Assembly (NCBI GenBank): GCA_021521415.1
Contig: JAIQDT010005786.1
Coordinates: forward strand, 1 to 64,000
DNA from: Bidens hawaiensis
Taxonomy: Eukaryota; Streptophyta; Magnoliopsida; Asterales; Asteraceae
Reading direction: 5' to 3'
Length of the DNA: 64,000 nucleotides
Under the pieces are notes generated by a model that saw only the letters and a program-made list of their open reading frames with translations, was not told the origin of the DNA and made no database searches. Made by a program: the position numbers and the translations under genes. Below are positions 37,983 to 49,394 of the stretch, in pieces (within the stretch, counting starts at the first letter, position 1; each line of letters starts with the position of its first letter).

Positions 37983-37995
37983 GCTCTGATACTAA
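37983..37995 (-). other. RE3 primer-binding site
   Basis: On the minus strand the bases a few positions inside the 5' LTR read ttagtatcagagc, matching the complement of the initiator-Met tRNA 3' end apart from the second or third base. This sets the minus-strand orientation and the 5' LTR as 38000-41120. Confidence 0.8.
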
Positions 37996-37999
37996 GTTC

Positions 38000-40900
38000 T
38001 GTAACACCCCGTAACCGCAGCGGAAACGTAAACGGGATGCAACAGACACCTCTGATATCAACCACATTGTTTATAAAGAAAACTGAATACATTAATATAC
38101 TTCAAATTACATTATCTCATATTTCATTACCGTCTAGGTGATACACACATCATACAATACGATACATAATTCTATTTAGTATAATGTATCATAACATCTC
38201 GCACGCAAATCTTACACACATCAAGCACTTAGAACGTAAGCAATCACTTCATCTTAATCGTACCTGAAAAGCATGTGAGAAAACGGGTCAACTACGAATA
38301 GTTGGTGAGTTTCACAATTTGAGTAAACCATGATAAATCAATATCATAATATAATATTATCTATGTAATTATGCTGAGCCCACAAGTGAAACCTCTGACT
38401 ATCCACACACAACCCCGTGACATACTCCGCCCACGGGCCTGCCCCAAACCGCTATGTCTAACATTACATAGCAAAATAAATAACAACAAAATAGACATGT
38501 GCAACTGGCTGGGAAACATCAGCAAATCCATGCCGAACCAGTTGGGTTTGTCAGACCAATAGTACTATTCACACTCTACCGGCTTTCAGCTAATCACTCG
38601 TGTTGCGGGGCCTTACAATGTTAGCAACTCAGACAATTACCATCTTAGTACATTTCCGTACGATTCCCGTACAATAAAACATATATAAATACATGCAAAT
38701 CCATGCGTTCAGTATGTACTTAAACATTTCAATAGTAACATGCTTTCCGCCCCGGGAAAATATTTAAAAACAATTCAGAAAAAGGGGCTCGTGAAACTCA
38801 CCTTAGCACATGCAAGCAGGTAACAACAGTCATTATTAGTTAACACGTCCAATCTGTAATATGATCCCTACGATCGTTATTATACAATTATTGTTTATTT
38901 AATCTTTAACCGTGTTAACCGGTACATCTGGGGACACTGTTAACCCAGTACTGTACCCATTCCGGGGGCAATGTTAACCCAGAAACACTTCTCCGGACTC
39001 AGATTGTGATATCGTTTAGAGTTCAATAGTCAAAATTAATATTAGTTCGTTTTCCCCGTTTTGCGTGCCTAGCACGGTTATCCGTTTTACGTTTCAAAAT
39101 GAGTTTGATCACACACGACCCGAAAATAGTTGTTGACTGATATTTTAATTAAAGTTGTGAAATTAGAGCTCGGTTTAGACGCCCCGATTGGTCGCGGGAC
39201 CCGTTTCCGTCTTTAGTGCACCGGAAACTGTTAAATCGGATAAAATTATTCAAATCATCCGAATTATTTTCGGATGATTTATTTTTACATGTTCAACTCA
39301 GTTATATGAAAATAGTTCATTTTTAGGGTTTTTATACACCAGTCAGCTCGTTTAGGCGAACTTTACCGGTTTACGCGTTTTAAGCCTTAAAAGTTTGTTT
39401 TTATTTTCTTTTTAGCACAAATAATTATCCGTTTAATCTCGGATCTTGAAAATTTGTACAAATCACTTTTTGACAGTGGGGAATTTTATAAAAATATTTC
39501 CAGAATTAATTTTTATATTTAAAATTTATTTATCTATTTTTAAACACCATTTAAACAATAAATATGTCGTAAATACCAAACGACCTTAGAAAATCCTAAA
39601 TTTTTCCTGGATGACCGCTGCCATCCCCATAGTCCCCTGTAAATTTTCCAGAACCAGAATCTCTTTTTACATGCCATTTTCACTAAAACCGTTCTAGAAA
39701 ACCCTAGAACTCGTTTAACCGAAAGACCTACTTAGACTTCTCCAACTGACCTAAAATTTTGTGTGTGACTTTTACATGTTATCAAAAGCTTATCTGGAAT
39801 TTTCCAGAATTTATCATGATATTTAAGTATTTTTCACCATTTTTAGCCAAAACCGAGCATTAAATTCACCAAATATTCATCCTTTATCCGAAAATTACCA
39901 AATTTTCACAGAACTCATATTTTCATGTATCTAACACCTCTGTAAAATTTCATGACCTAACTCTAAACGTACCACAATCTGTCCAAAACACTCATAACCG
40001 AACATAAACCGAATATACCTTTTGTTTTCCGCCACTACAAGCTACAAACCCGTCTTTCCGTCTTATCTACCACTAAATACAGAACCTACAACCAACATAC
40101 CACAATACCAAGCAAGTTACACTCACCATCAAGCCTCTTACACTATAGTTTCGGTTATTGTTTCAAAACTAAAGTTTAAACCGTAAAAATTCGGTTTTGG
40201 TTCGTTTAACTCCTTTCTTGGGCCAAGATCCCTTGTATAACCCGTATACATCACTTGATCATGCAAGAATCGGTTTCCATCTCGGGTTTTCACCCTTTTT
40301 CACTTGAAACCTCATTTTCTTGCAAATAAACTCAAGAACAGAAGATGAACACATAAATAACTCGATTTTTACCTCGGTTTTCTTGCGAAAATTCTGGATT
40401 TTTGAGTGATAATGTGGAAGGGAAGGAGGAGAATATGGAAATGTTTGTAAAAAAAACAAAAGGGCTAGGGGTGTATACCCTTATTCCGATCGGACAAGGA
40501 GGGGAGGTGGGGTGGGACCCACTTCTCCATTTCTAGCCATTCATTTAGATTTTGGGAATCCGGATAATGTTTTGGATATCTGGTTCAGTTCATTTTTCGG
40601 TTAAATGTTTAATTTAGCTTAAAACGAGGCTAAAACGGTCGTTTTCGGCTTAAAAAATGAAATTTATAGAAAACCGATTTAAAAACTTTAAAAACTTAAC
40701 CCATGACATTTATTAACTTAAAACATCATATTATTAATTATTGCGCATCTTTTTCGGCTTGATCGATCGTCTCTTGCTCGGTTTGGTATTGAAGGTTTCG
40801 TTTAATGTACCGACGTACCATTAACTCGAAAATTCTTTTTCTGTGCTTTAATTCACTTATCCCGAAGCTTTAATACTTCGTAAAGTCACTAAATATTATA

Positions 40901-41120
40901 GATATCATCTATAATTGAACCCTCGATTCGTTCGGGTTTCAATAACTATCGATCGATTAATCGCATATTCAATACGATGAATTATATATTCACGTACAAT
41001 CAATACAGTGAACCATGTATTCTCGTATAATTACTATGGTAATTCATGTACCCGACATTAAATATAACGTAACTATTGTCTACCGGTTAGGGTATACCTG
41101 GTTTCGTCGGAATCGTTACA
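38000..41120 (-). repeat. RE3 5' LTR (right-hand copy)
   Basis: It is the near-identical partner of 29063-32184. Examples of differences are gcggaaac for gcgtaaac at the start and a few one-base indels in homopolymers. It is followed by the right target duplication aatac and the remaining right end of the MITE. Confidence 0.95.
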
Positions 41121-41153
41121 AATACATTCCATTCCGTGAAACGAACGCGCCCT

Positions 41154-42716
41154 AAGGGTGGCAAACCCAACCCAAATGGATTGTTTTGGGTCAAGATGGA
41201 TAAACTTTAAAAGTTATATGGGTTAGGATGGATCATAAAAATTTTTCAAGAGGGTCAGGATGGGTTGGAAATACACAAGTGAGTTTCATTTATAGGTTAA
41301 AATGGGTCAAAACAAAATATCCAAGTTATCCAAAATTTATCTTATTCAAAATGCCCAAACTATCACGTGCGAAACAAAACTCATCTGAAACCCAAAAAAC
41401 GATCAAAGCGAAACAAAAACCCCGAACCGACTAAAACGAAACTGAACCGAAATAGAAAAACGACCAAAACGAAACAAAAAAAAGGGGAATGAAACCGAAA
41501 AACTGACAAAAACGAAACAAAAAAGCGAAATGCAACCGAAAAACTAACCAAAACTAAACAAAAACACCGAATCGACCAAACAGAAACAAAACTAAATCGT
41601 AATAGAAAAACGACCAAAAGGAAACAAAAAAACCGATATGAAACCGAAAAGTTGACCAAAACGAAAAAAAACGAAATGCAACTGAAAAGCGAACCAAAAC
41701 AAAACAAAAACACCGAACCGACCAAAACGAAACAAAAACACCGAATCGACCGAAACAAAACAAAAAAACCAAAACGAAACTGAACCGAAATAGAAAAACA
41801 ACCAAAACAAAACAAAAAAAAACGAAATGCAATTGAAACCTAACCAAAACAAAATAAAAACACTGAACCGACCAAAGCGAAACAAAAAAACCGAAACGAA
41901 ACTGAACCGAAATAGAAAAACGACCGAAACGAAACAAAAAAACCGAATTGAAACTTAAAAACTGACCAAAAGAAAACATAAAAAAAACTAAATGCAATTT
42001 ACAAACCGGACTAAAACGAATCAAAAACACCGAACCGACCAAACGAAACAAAAAAACTGAAACGAAACTGAACCGAAAAAGAAAAACAACCAAAACGATA
42101 CAAAAAAACCGATATGAAACCGAAAAACTGACAAAAACGAAACAAAAAAAAAACGAAATGCAATCAAAAAGGTTACTAAAACGAAACAAAAAAACTGAAA
42201 TGTAGCCGACCAAAATAAAACAAATAAATCAAAACGAAACAAAAAAACGAAACGAAACCGAAAAAACTGACTAAAACAAAACAACACTGAAACCGAAAAT
42301 ACCGAGAAATCGAAACCGAGCAGATACCGAAACGACATAAATGAAAAAACAAAACCGAACCGAAAAAACCCCCGAAAAACTCGAACCTGAACCGGTACAA
42401 AACGTTTTTTTTTTAATGAACGAGGATGATGGGGGAAACATTTTAGTTATTTTATATTTTGTGTTTTTTATTTATATTTTGAGTTATTATTCTTTTAAGA
42501 GTTTTTTTGAATATTTTTTTGAGGGGTTTTTAAAACCCTTTGTATGTCAACCTTCACTTGGGTCAAGATGGGTTAGTTTTACCCATCTTGACCCATATCC
42601 ATCATAACCCTCTATTTTAAAAATCCATCATGACCTCATATCCATCCTGACCCATAGTCATCCTGACCCATCACTCAAATCCAACCCGTGGGTACTCCCA
42701 TTGCCACCTCTAACTA
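41154..42716. mobile_element. Inverted-repeat element filled with CGAAAC-type minisatellite
   Basis: The left end taagggtggcaaacccaac and the right end ...gggtactcccattgccacctctaa are imperfect inverted repeats. Both flanks also carry tggg-tcaagatgg-type stretches in opposite orientations. Between about 41380 and 42400 the sequence is built of variants of accaaaacgaaacaaaaa and ccgaaccga, with a recurring gaaactgaaccgaaatagaa marker at about 41437, 41588, 41774, 41897 and 42062. The minus strand is open in several frames and yields Phe/Val/Ser-rich strings, which I do not regard as protein. A block at 42410-42540 resembles 28673-28800 in the MITE to the left. No target duplication is clear. 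Confidence 0.6.
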
Positions 42717-44645
42717 AAGTACCATTATTAGAATTTGTTATATTTATCTTAGTAAAAAAAAGCAATCCACTTTCTTATGATCTTAAATCATAATTGCGTT
42801 AGATTGTTTATACAATAAGGAAACATTAGTATATAGGATTTAGGTCGTTTCAATGATAAATTTATTGTTTGAGTTTAGTTCCTATTTTTCATATAAATTT
42901 TGGGATTAAGTGTTTAATACAAACGAGTTGTCTATTGGAGTAAAATATTAAAGTCAGGATACTTTGTTACAAAAACGAATGTTTTAATTCAACCATTTTC
43001 AAGTTTATGAGTTATGTTCATGTTTTGTTGGATTCAAGTCAGCACATTGATGTCACCCAACATGAATTCGGCTAAGTGTTTGTGTAAAAAAGTTAACCCT
43101 AAAACATAAATATACTTAACCCAGATAACCTAGACACAACCCACATGACATGTTTACATAAGCGGGTTTCAAAAAGGTTTTACGTAAGTTCTAAACTAAT
43201 TAACCTTGTTGCAGTTTGTATACATGTTACAATCAATTTGGGAATTGGTCATAAACGGTTTAACGAGTAAAACTTATTAACAAAGAAACTAATTAGAAGG
43301 CCTTTGTTCAATTTAATACTGTTTCAATATTGGATACAAATTATATTTGATAAAGATGTTTGGTTTGAGTCACGTCTTAACAATGACAAGGTCACATGGC
43401 GTTCATTTTGATGTCTAGGAAGATATTTTTGAACATGTGGTTGGTTGTAATAAAAGTACAGATTGAATTGAATTAGTTTGGTATTAGTTTACTTAATCAT
43501 GGTGCTTTCTTTCCTCATTTAGACGTCTACTTCATTAAGATATTTCTTCATATTGTTTATTTTTGACTAGACAAGAGCATTGGCAAATATGTTGGAAAGT
43601 GTTGATGATATATGACGGTGTACTATAATTGATCAAGATTTACAAATAGTCTTTTCTTTTTTCTTTTCTCTTTAGTCAGAAAGAGTAGTTTTGAAAACAA
43701 TAAGTAAATTGGCGTTAATGTGGTTTATGAGTGGGACTTGCTTGCGACCCTATTTTCAAAAATGAGCATGGTGTGCCCATTTGGTTGACGGGCGAGGTCA
43801 GTTTGCATCACGGTGCATTTTTCCATCATCATTTTGGTGGGGTGGTCATGAAGATTTTCTTAAGAGTGTCCTTCATGGGTAAGCCGTTCAAGTGCTAAAA
43901 GTGAGAATATGTTAGTACCAGGGTTAAGAGTCTTGGTTGTTAGAAGAAAAAGAATTCGCCTGAATTTCAAACGACAATTGAAATTAGAGGGTGTGTCTTT
44001 GTGATGAAAGCAAAGTTAGACTAAAAGGTGTGGACGCCATTTTGCTTATTATTTTATAACGCCACATCAGCGCCACACCATACCATACTTTATTATCTTC
44101 TACAATATCATGGAAATGATCACCAATTCACCACTTCTCTCCCTTTTTAAATAAAACAGTAATATTTATTTAACTAAAATAAGAATTAAATATAAATAAG
44201 ATTACGTTAATTTAATGTAAATAAAATTAGAAATTAAGTAAACAATAAAATTGTACAATTTAAATTAATTGAAGTAACAAATTTTGAATTAAATAAAAAC
44301 AATATTACGTTCATTTAATTTAATAGAACTAAAACAAAAAAAAAACTAAAATAAAAGGTTAATATAATATAACTCATCTTCTATGATATCTGTTTCTGTA
44401 CATCTCCACCAAACATCCTTCCCCGTCTCTTTTGGCCTCCAAACACCCTCAATCTTCTCTATTTAAGCAACTTTGTTATAGAAAAAGAAAAGAAAACCAC
44501 AGCTTTCAGCGGTGTTTTGAGCGGTGAAATATCCACACCAAACTTACCGCAGGGCACTCCAAGATGGCCGGGGCGGTGTTCGTTGCCGGCACCGCCAGCC
44601 ACGTCATCTTTTCAACAGCAAATCAAGCTCCACACCTGATAGCCT
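42717..44645. other. AT-rich spacer
   Basis: I found no coding motif or repeat structure that I can support on either strand. A GC-richer patch at about 44510-44610, with gcggtgtt and accgcc inverted motifs, may be the end of a small element, but I could not define its other end. Confidence 0.4.
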
Positions 44646-44649
44646 TAGG

Positions 44650-45541
44650 AAATGTTTGGTTAAGCTTTTAAAACTTGTGTATTTGTTTTTGAAAAAAAGC
44701 AAAAAAGCGAATAAAGTATGTTTGTGTATCACAAAAGCACTTTTTTCACATTAATGTTTAAGTGAGTGTACTTTATATCTCATTAAACTCAAAACGATTA
44801 CAATAAAGTGACAGACAAACAAGCAAAAAGCTGCGTCGCCACTCCCTTTTGAATAGCAAAGTCAATCCTACTAAAAACGAAGCTTTGGGACTTAGGAGCC
44901 GAACAAGTATCCACGACACGCTGAACCCTGTTCAGAAAATTCACAGTCTCCCGCGCCAGAAAACCAAATGTATCAAAAACAAATGAGAGAAACACGTGTT
45001 GATTTTCTAAACAAGTTTTTCTCGTGTTTAACAATTTTGCCCGATTCAGCCTTCAACGCAGCCTGACCTACAACAAACCCTCGATCCCTGAGTCAAACAA
45101 GAGGAGACACTCCTGTAAGGTCCACACAAGCGTATTTCCCCCTACCCATCCAAACACAAGAATATCAGCTAGCCGTAAAGTGAACATTCCTTCAAGCGGA
45201 TCCATAAAAAAGTTAACAAGGATCTCCTTTTCGTTTTTGTCTTTTGTTATGGGTTAAAAAGTTGTTTTTCAAAAGCAAGAAATCCAAGCATTTTGTTTTG
45301 CTTTTATGCTTTTGAAATACCAATTTACAAATATACACACCATTCCTTTATATGTAAAACCTGCAAATATATAAGATTGTGTTTTTCTTTTTTGTTATTT
45401 TACATATTTTTTGATTTCCTAACCACAAAAGTTAACCCACACTTTTTTAAAAAACTATTTTTGAAAAAACTATAAATAAATAAGCACTTTTATTAAAAAC
45501 ACTTTTGAAGTTAAAACAAGCTTAGTCAAACACCCACTTAA
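44650..45541. mobile_element. Probable hAT-like element with captured ORF fragment
   Basis: The left end ttaggaaatgtttggttaag, followed by ctttt, and the right end, whose complement starts ttaagtgggtgtttgactaa and continues gctt, are imperfect inverted repeats. This end type is typical of plant hAT-like MITEs. I could not read an 8-bp target duplication. The interior, about 44798-45190, holds a degraded coding fragment on the minus strand, unlike an ordinary MITE. Confidence 0.5.
44798..45190 (-). pseudogene. Degraded repeat-derived ORF fragment
   Basis: Read right to left, one frame gives CVWMGRGKYACVDLTGV, then a stop, then VGQAALKAESGKIVKHEK. After a frameshift near 45010 comes QHVFLSFVFDTFGFLARE, then VQRVVDTCSA and FSRIDFAIQKGVATQLFA, and it ends at 44798. 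I recall similar peptides recurring in many dicot genomes as parts of repetitive ORFs but cannot name the family or its function. The stop and frameshift show it is not expressed as a protein. It lies entirely between the inverted ends of the 44650-45541 element. Confidence 0.45.
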
Positions 45542-45819
45542 TAGTTTGTGTTTATTGGGCCACCGAAACTCTTCTTCGCAACAGTTATTATATTTAACAT
45601 TTTCAAGAAAACTTACATATAATTCAAAATCATTTGTACCGAAATGAAACGAATAGTACTTTTGTGTTAACACATATTTTTTTAATTCATTTATAGTAAA
45701 TAATAATAATATTAATATTAATAATAATAATAAAAGAGTATGAATATAATAATAAAGATAATACATCACGAGCATCTAAATAATGGTTGGTTTAATTTAA
45801 TAGTAATACTTAGATCTAA
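45542..45819. other. 3' flank of CCaMK with ATT-rich microsatellite
   Basis: AT-rich sequence lies downstream of the CCaMK stop codon (minus strand), with a (TAA/TTA)n run at about 45702-45735. It should contain the 3' untranslated region and poly(A) site, but I cannot assign a specific signal. Confidence 0.45.
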
Positions 45820-48579
45820 TTAGTTGGGACAAATTGAGGAGAGAACAATATCCTGTAACGAGCTATCTTTTTGCATAGCGGCTTTGAATTCATCAAACGT
45901 TACTTTCCCATCACTATTAGCATCCATGTGATCGAATATCTCATCTAGCTTTCCTGGCTCTGTGATATCTATACTCAAACACTCATCCGGTAACGCCTGC
46001 ACACGACACCATCACAAAACAAAGTCTCAGCGACACGATACTAATGTCACACTTGTGTTTTTCAGTCGATGTTTAGTATTACCCGAAGCATTGACGCGAC
46101 CTCCTCCTTACTGATGCAGCCGGACCCATCTGTATCATACATCTGTCAACATAATATTGGTTTGATTATGTTTCAAGTACTACGACTTTGGAATTAAACA
46201 TTATAACTGGAGATGTAAATCTTGTCCGTTTGGAGGGTTTGATGTAACACATATATTCGTATCATCTGAGGCCCGCTTAAAATCTTGTGTTCGGGTCATG
46301 TTTTGGGTCCGACCCCTTTGTTTTTCATTTGTGATTCCATTCATAAGTAATACATTATGGCTTAGTAACAAATTATAAAATTAAACATTTTTTAATTCAT
46401 GTATATATTAATAGTTTCTTTTTGTTTCTTTTTCTCTAATTTCCCAATTAACAAACTTGGTTTTTTTATCTTTAGCTCGAGATTTTAAAAAGCAAATGCA
46501 AAAGATTTGAATACTTAATTTCACTTAAGGAAAAATTAAGAGGTAACTAGGACTTCAAGAAGGAAAATTAATTCCACTTTTGGAAAAATAATAGTAGGGA
46601 AAATTATTCCGGGCGGTGTTCGTGTTAACCAATTTATTCAACGTGTTGTATTTGGGTTGACTTATTTTATAAAACGGGTCCTGCTGGCCGATCCAAAAAC
46701 TTGTGTTTTTACGTGTTTCGAATTGGGGAAAAGTTAACCTGAAAACATAGACGAAGAGCATCATCTCCTTTGAGATTCTTGAGGCTTGAGAACCCACAAA
46801 GTATCTCCCTCATATCAACCGTACCATCCCGATTATTATCAAAAAGGTCGAATATTCGTCCGGCTAGAGGTATTAGTGATGTCATTTTCATGGCTTTCAG
46901 CACCTCTTGAAACTCACTGAGTGTTGCATTTTCACCATCCGCACATCTATGCAGTCAAACATACCAGCTTAGACTATTTCACGACTATTAAATAGTAACT
47001 TATTATAGTTAATATTGTTTACTTACAATGTTTTAAAATGATTCCTGAGATTTTGAAGCTCTTCCTGGTTCAAATCATAAGATCCAACCAGGTTCTTGAG
47101 CTTCTTTGTTCTCAAAAACACAGTGCATGTATACATGCTGGCTATAGCCGCCGCACGAAACTTGCGCCTCGCGTTAAAGCTTTGTAACCTCGATACGATC
47201 TCTGGGTCGATTTGCCGTTCAGTTGCTGAGTCTCCAATCACCCATGGATGTTTAAGAATCTATATACATTGAAGGTCTAAAGGGTTTAGTAAAAAAAACT
47301 TATAATTTGACTTTTTTGAAGTCAAAGTTTGACATTCAGAAGTCAAAACGTGTTGGTACCTCATCAGCAGTTGGCCGTTTTTGAGGATCGACATTTAATA
47401 AACTGGAAATTAAGTCCTTGGCGGATCTAGAAATCTTTTTCCATGTTTTGTCATAGAAGCTAAAATTCCCCTGAACACACGATGAACACGCAATGTCAAT
47501 TTCTTTTTTACTATAAACCGACTGTTAGATTAAGATGTGATTTGAGAATTGTAGTGTCGTACGTTCATGATTATTTGCTGTTTTTGAAGATGCGACTGCG
47601 CACTAAAAGGCGGATACCTGAAATTAGGAAAAACCAATCAATGAAAATAGATAATTGGTACACTCATGTCACGCATTAGTGACATGGCTGTTTGATGATG
47701 CATTTGTGTTTGTTGGAGTGAATATATTTTATTTTTTATTGTATCCGAGGAATCATTTGCTATCTAACTCTTTACGAACACTTCAAACTATTAACAAGTT
47801 ATATTACTGTCTAATCTACTCAAGTTTTTATTTATTTTATAAAAAAGCTCAAAGCCCACATATCATATTTGAATTACTTACCCTGAGAGAAGAATATATA
47901 AAATGACACCCAAAGCCCACATATCAGATTTGGAAGTAATCTTCTGTTGGGATAAGGCTTCTGGTGACACATAATCAATGGACCCAAACAGGCCCACGAC
48001 TGGATCTGTAAACTCCTCCAGTGAACTCAGCCCAAAGTCCATTATTTTCAAAGGTGAATCCTTACTTTTACTAAGAAAAAGACAATTTTCAGGCTTCAAG
48101 TCCCTATGGATCACATTGGCCCGGTGGAGTGCCGCTAGACCGCTAGCAATCTGTTGCACTACTTTGGCGGCCTCTGCCTCAGAGTACCTTTCTTGACTAA
48201 CTATACGGTCAAACAGCTCTCCACCGGAGCAAAGCTCAAGAACAAGATGGACCCCTGTAGCATCTTCACAAACGTCATGTAATTGGATGACGTTACAGTG
48301 AGGAGACACCTCCTCCACAACTCTTTTCATCACCATGATCTCGTTTGCTAGCAGTGCATCCGATATCATACTATGGTTTCTACTTGGAAAACGCGCTAGC
48401 CCACCACCAACGCCACCACCACCAACTCTTTTCAGTGTCTTGATTGCAACTTCCTTCTCACCGTCTTGAAAATCACCTGTTGACTTCTTAACACCTTTCC
48501 GTACAATCGAAAATCCACCTCTTCCCAAGATGGTAGTAACTTCATAATCATCACTAAGCTTTCTTGCTCCATTCTCCAT
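45820..48579 (-). CDS. CCaMK (DMI3): Calcium- and calmodulin-dependent protein kinase (CCaMK), 7 exons
   Basis: This Ser/Thr kinase decodes nuclear calcium spiking in mycorrhizal and nodulation signalling. In the known pathway it phosphorylates the CYCLOPS/IPD3 transcription factor in the nucleus. Exons on the minus strand are 48579-47882, 47617-47563, 47470-47360, 47259-47027, 46946-46739, 46142-46083 and 45996-45820. All introns are GT-AG, and together they code 513 residues, close to the family's 510-525. The start ATG at 48579 gives MENGARKLSDDYEV, as in other CCaMKs. The kinase has a Gly loop LGRGGFSIVRKG (18-29), Lys47, HRDLKPEN (158-165), DFG (181-183) and a conserved Lys-Thr-Trp at 259-261. 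By eye, Thr260 matches the regulatory autophosphorylation site (Thr265 in Lotus, Thr271 in Medicago). The calmodulin-binding helix, near 312-335, contains FNARRKFRAAAIAS. Three EF-hand loops lie at 402-413, 438-449 and 480-491, all with Asp at position 1 and Gly at 6. A plain CDPK would have four EF-hands and a different junction. No defect seen. Confidence 0.96.
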
Positions 48580-48850
48580 TGGGATTGTTGATTGATCTCA
48601 AATGGATGCTTGAGAAAATGAAATAAAAGTCAAGAAAGGTAGGATTAACAAGTGATTTTGTGGTTTGATTAATTGTATATGATTAGTTGGGTTGATTATA
48701 ATAATGGGATTTTTAAAACAATAAAGTTTGAGAATAATAATTAGATCAAGTAGGAATTGGTAGGATGGAATAAGCGTGTGGGATGATGGCTCAAAAACAA
48801 GAGACAAATTCATGACCTAGTCAAATTAATAATTTCAGGTTTATTAAAAT

Positions 48851-48882
<32 letters not shown>

Positions 48883-49155
48883 AGAGGATGATTGTATTTT
48901 TAATATAATCAAGCCGGTCATATAAAAAAAAACTTATTTTAAAGCATCTTAATTTTGAATAATTTTATCAAGTCAAGGGGCATTAAGACTTATTTCGTTG
49001 TTTGAAAATCAAAATGAAAACTTTTACTTAAACGTTGTCGTATTTCATAAATATATAGTTCATATTGATAGTTGTTGCACAAATTTTGTAAAAGTTAGCC
49101 TTTTATTTATTTTTCATTTTAAAAATTGTTTGTAGGATAATACCAAATGTATACA
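48580..49155. other. CCaMK upstream region
   Basis: This is the presumed promoter and 5' untranslated region of CCaMK, read leftward. A long (TA)n run at about 48852-48882 lies some 280 bases from the start codon. I see no distinct TATA box with defined spacing and no other gene. The stretch beyond 48890 is AT-rich and featureless. Confidence 0.4.
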
Positions 49156-49394
49156 AATAGGTGCGGTTTGTTTTTGAAGACAAAAATTGTCTGCAATCTG
49201 ATTTCATCTGATTTAATGTCTGCAACTGAAGATGTGGTATGAAGGTCTGCAATCTGAAAATATAAGACTGTTTATTTTATAAACTGGATATTGTCTGCAT
49301 AAGCTGAAAATTAGTTACATGTCATATATATCATAGTAGATAGAAGTCATTTAACATTTGTAGACTGCTAAAATAATTGTTAGTGGTTTATGAA

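Larger units (their letters stand above)
29063..41120 (-). mobile_element. RE3: Ty3/gypsy LTR retrotransposon with near-identical LTRs
   Basis: It is bounded by TG...CA ends and a perfect 5-bp duplication, aatac, at 29058-29062 and 41121-41125. The LTRs, 29063-32184 and 38000-41120, are each about 3.1 kb and differ by roughly 1-2% by eye. The primer site and pol are on the minus strand. Integrase and RNase H remnants occupy 32200-34390. The expected protease, gag and most of the RT N-terminus at 34391-37980 are ruined beyond frame reconstruction. High LTR identity with a dead interior suggests a non-autonomous element copied by enzymes of a relative. Confidence 0.93.
28527..41152. mobile_element. 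Fold-back MITE split by RE3
   Basis: The left end gggcgtgttcgtttcacgga (28527) and the right end tccgtgaaacgaacgcgccc (ending 41152) are inverted repeats of about 20 bases now 12.6 kb apart because RE3 inserted between them. Without RE3 the MITE is about 570 bases. The left part is itself a large palindrome: an arm at about 28680-28795 is repeated inverted at about 28800-28915. Bases ta flank both ends. Superfamily is unclear, because neither a 3-bp nor an 8-bp duplication is convincing. Confidence 0.7.

Noticed and set aside
41381..42400. Phe/Val/Ser-rich minus-strand open frames resembling membrane proteins
   Set aside because: They arise because the CGAAAC-type repeat contains few stop codons on that strand. 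Overlapping frames give the same composition.
45820..48579. CDPK or CDPK-related kinase as the identity of the host gene
   Set aside because: There are three EF-hands rather than four, the FNARRKFRAAAIAS calmodulin-binding segment and exon structure fit CCaMK, and there is no N-terminal myristoylation glycine at position 2.
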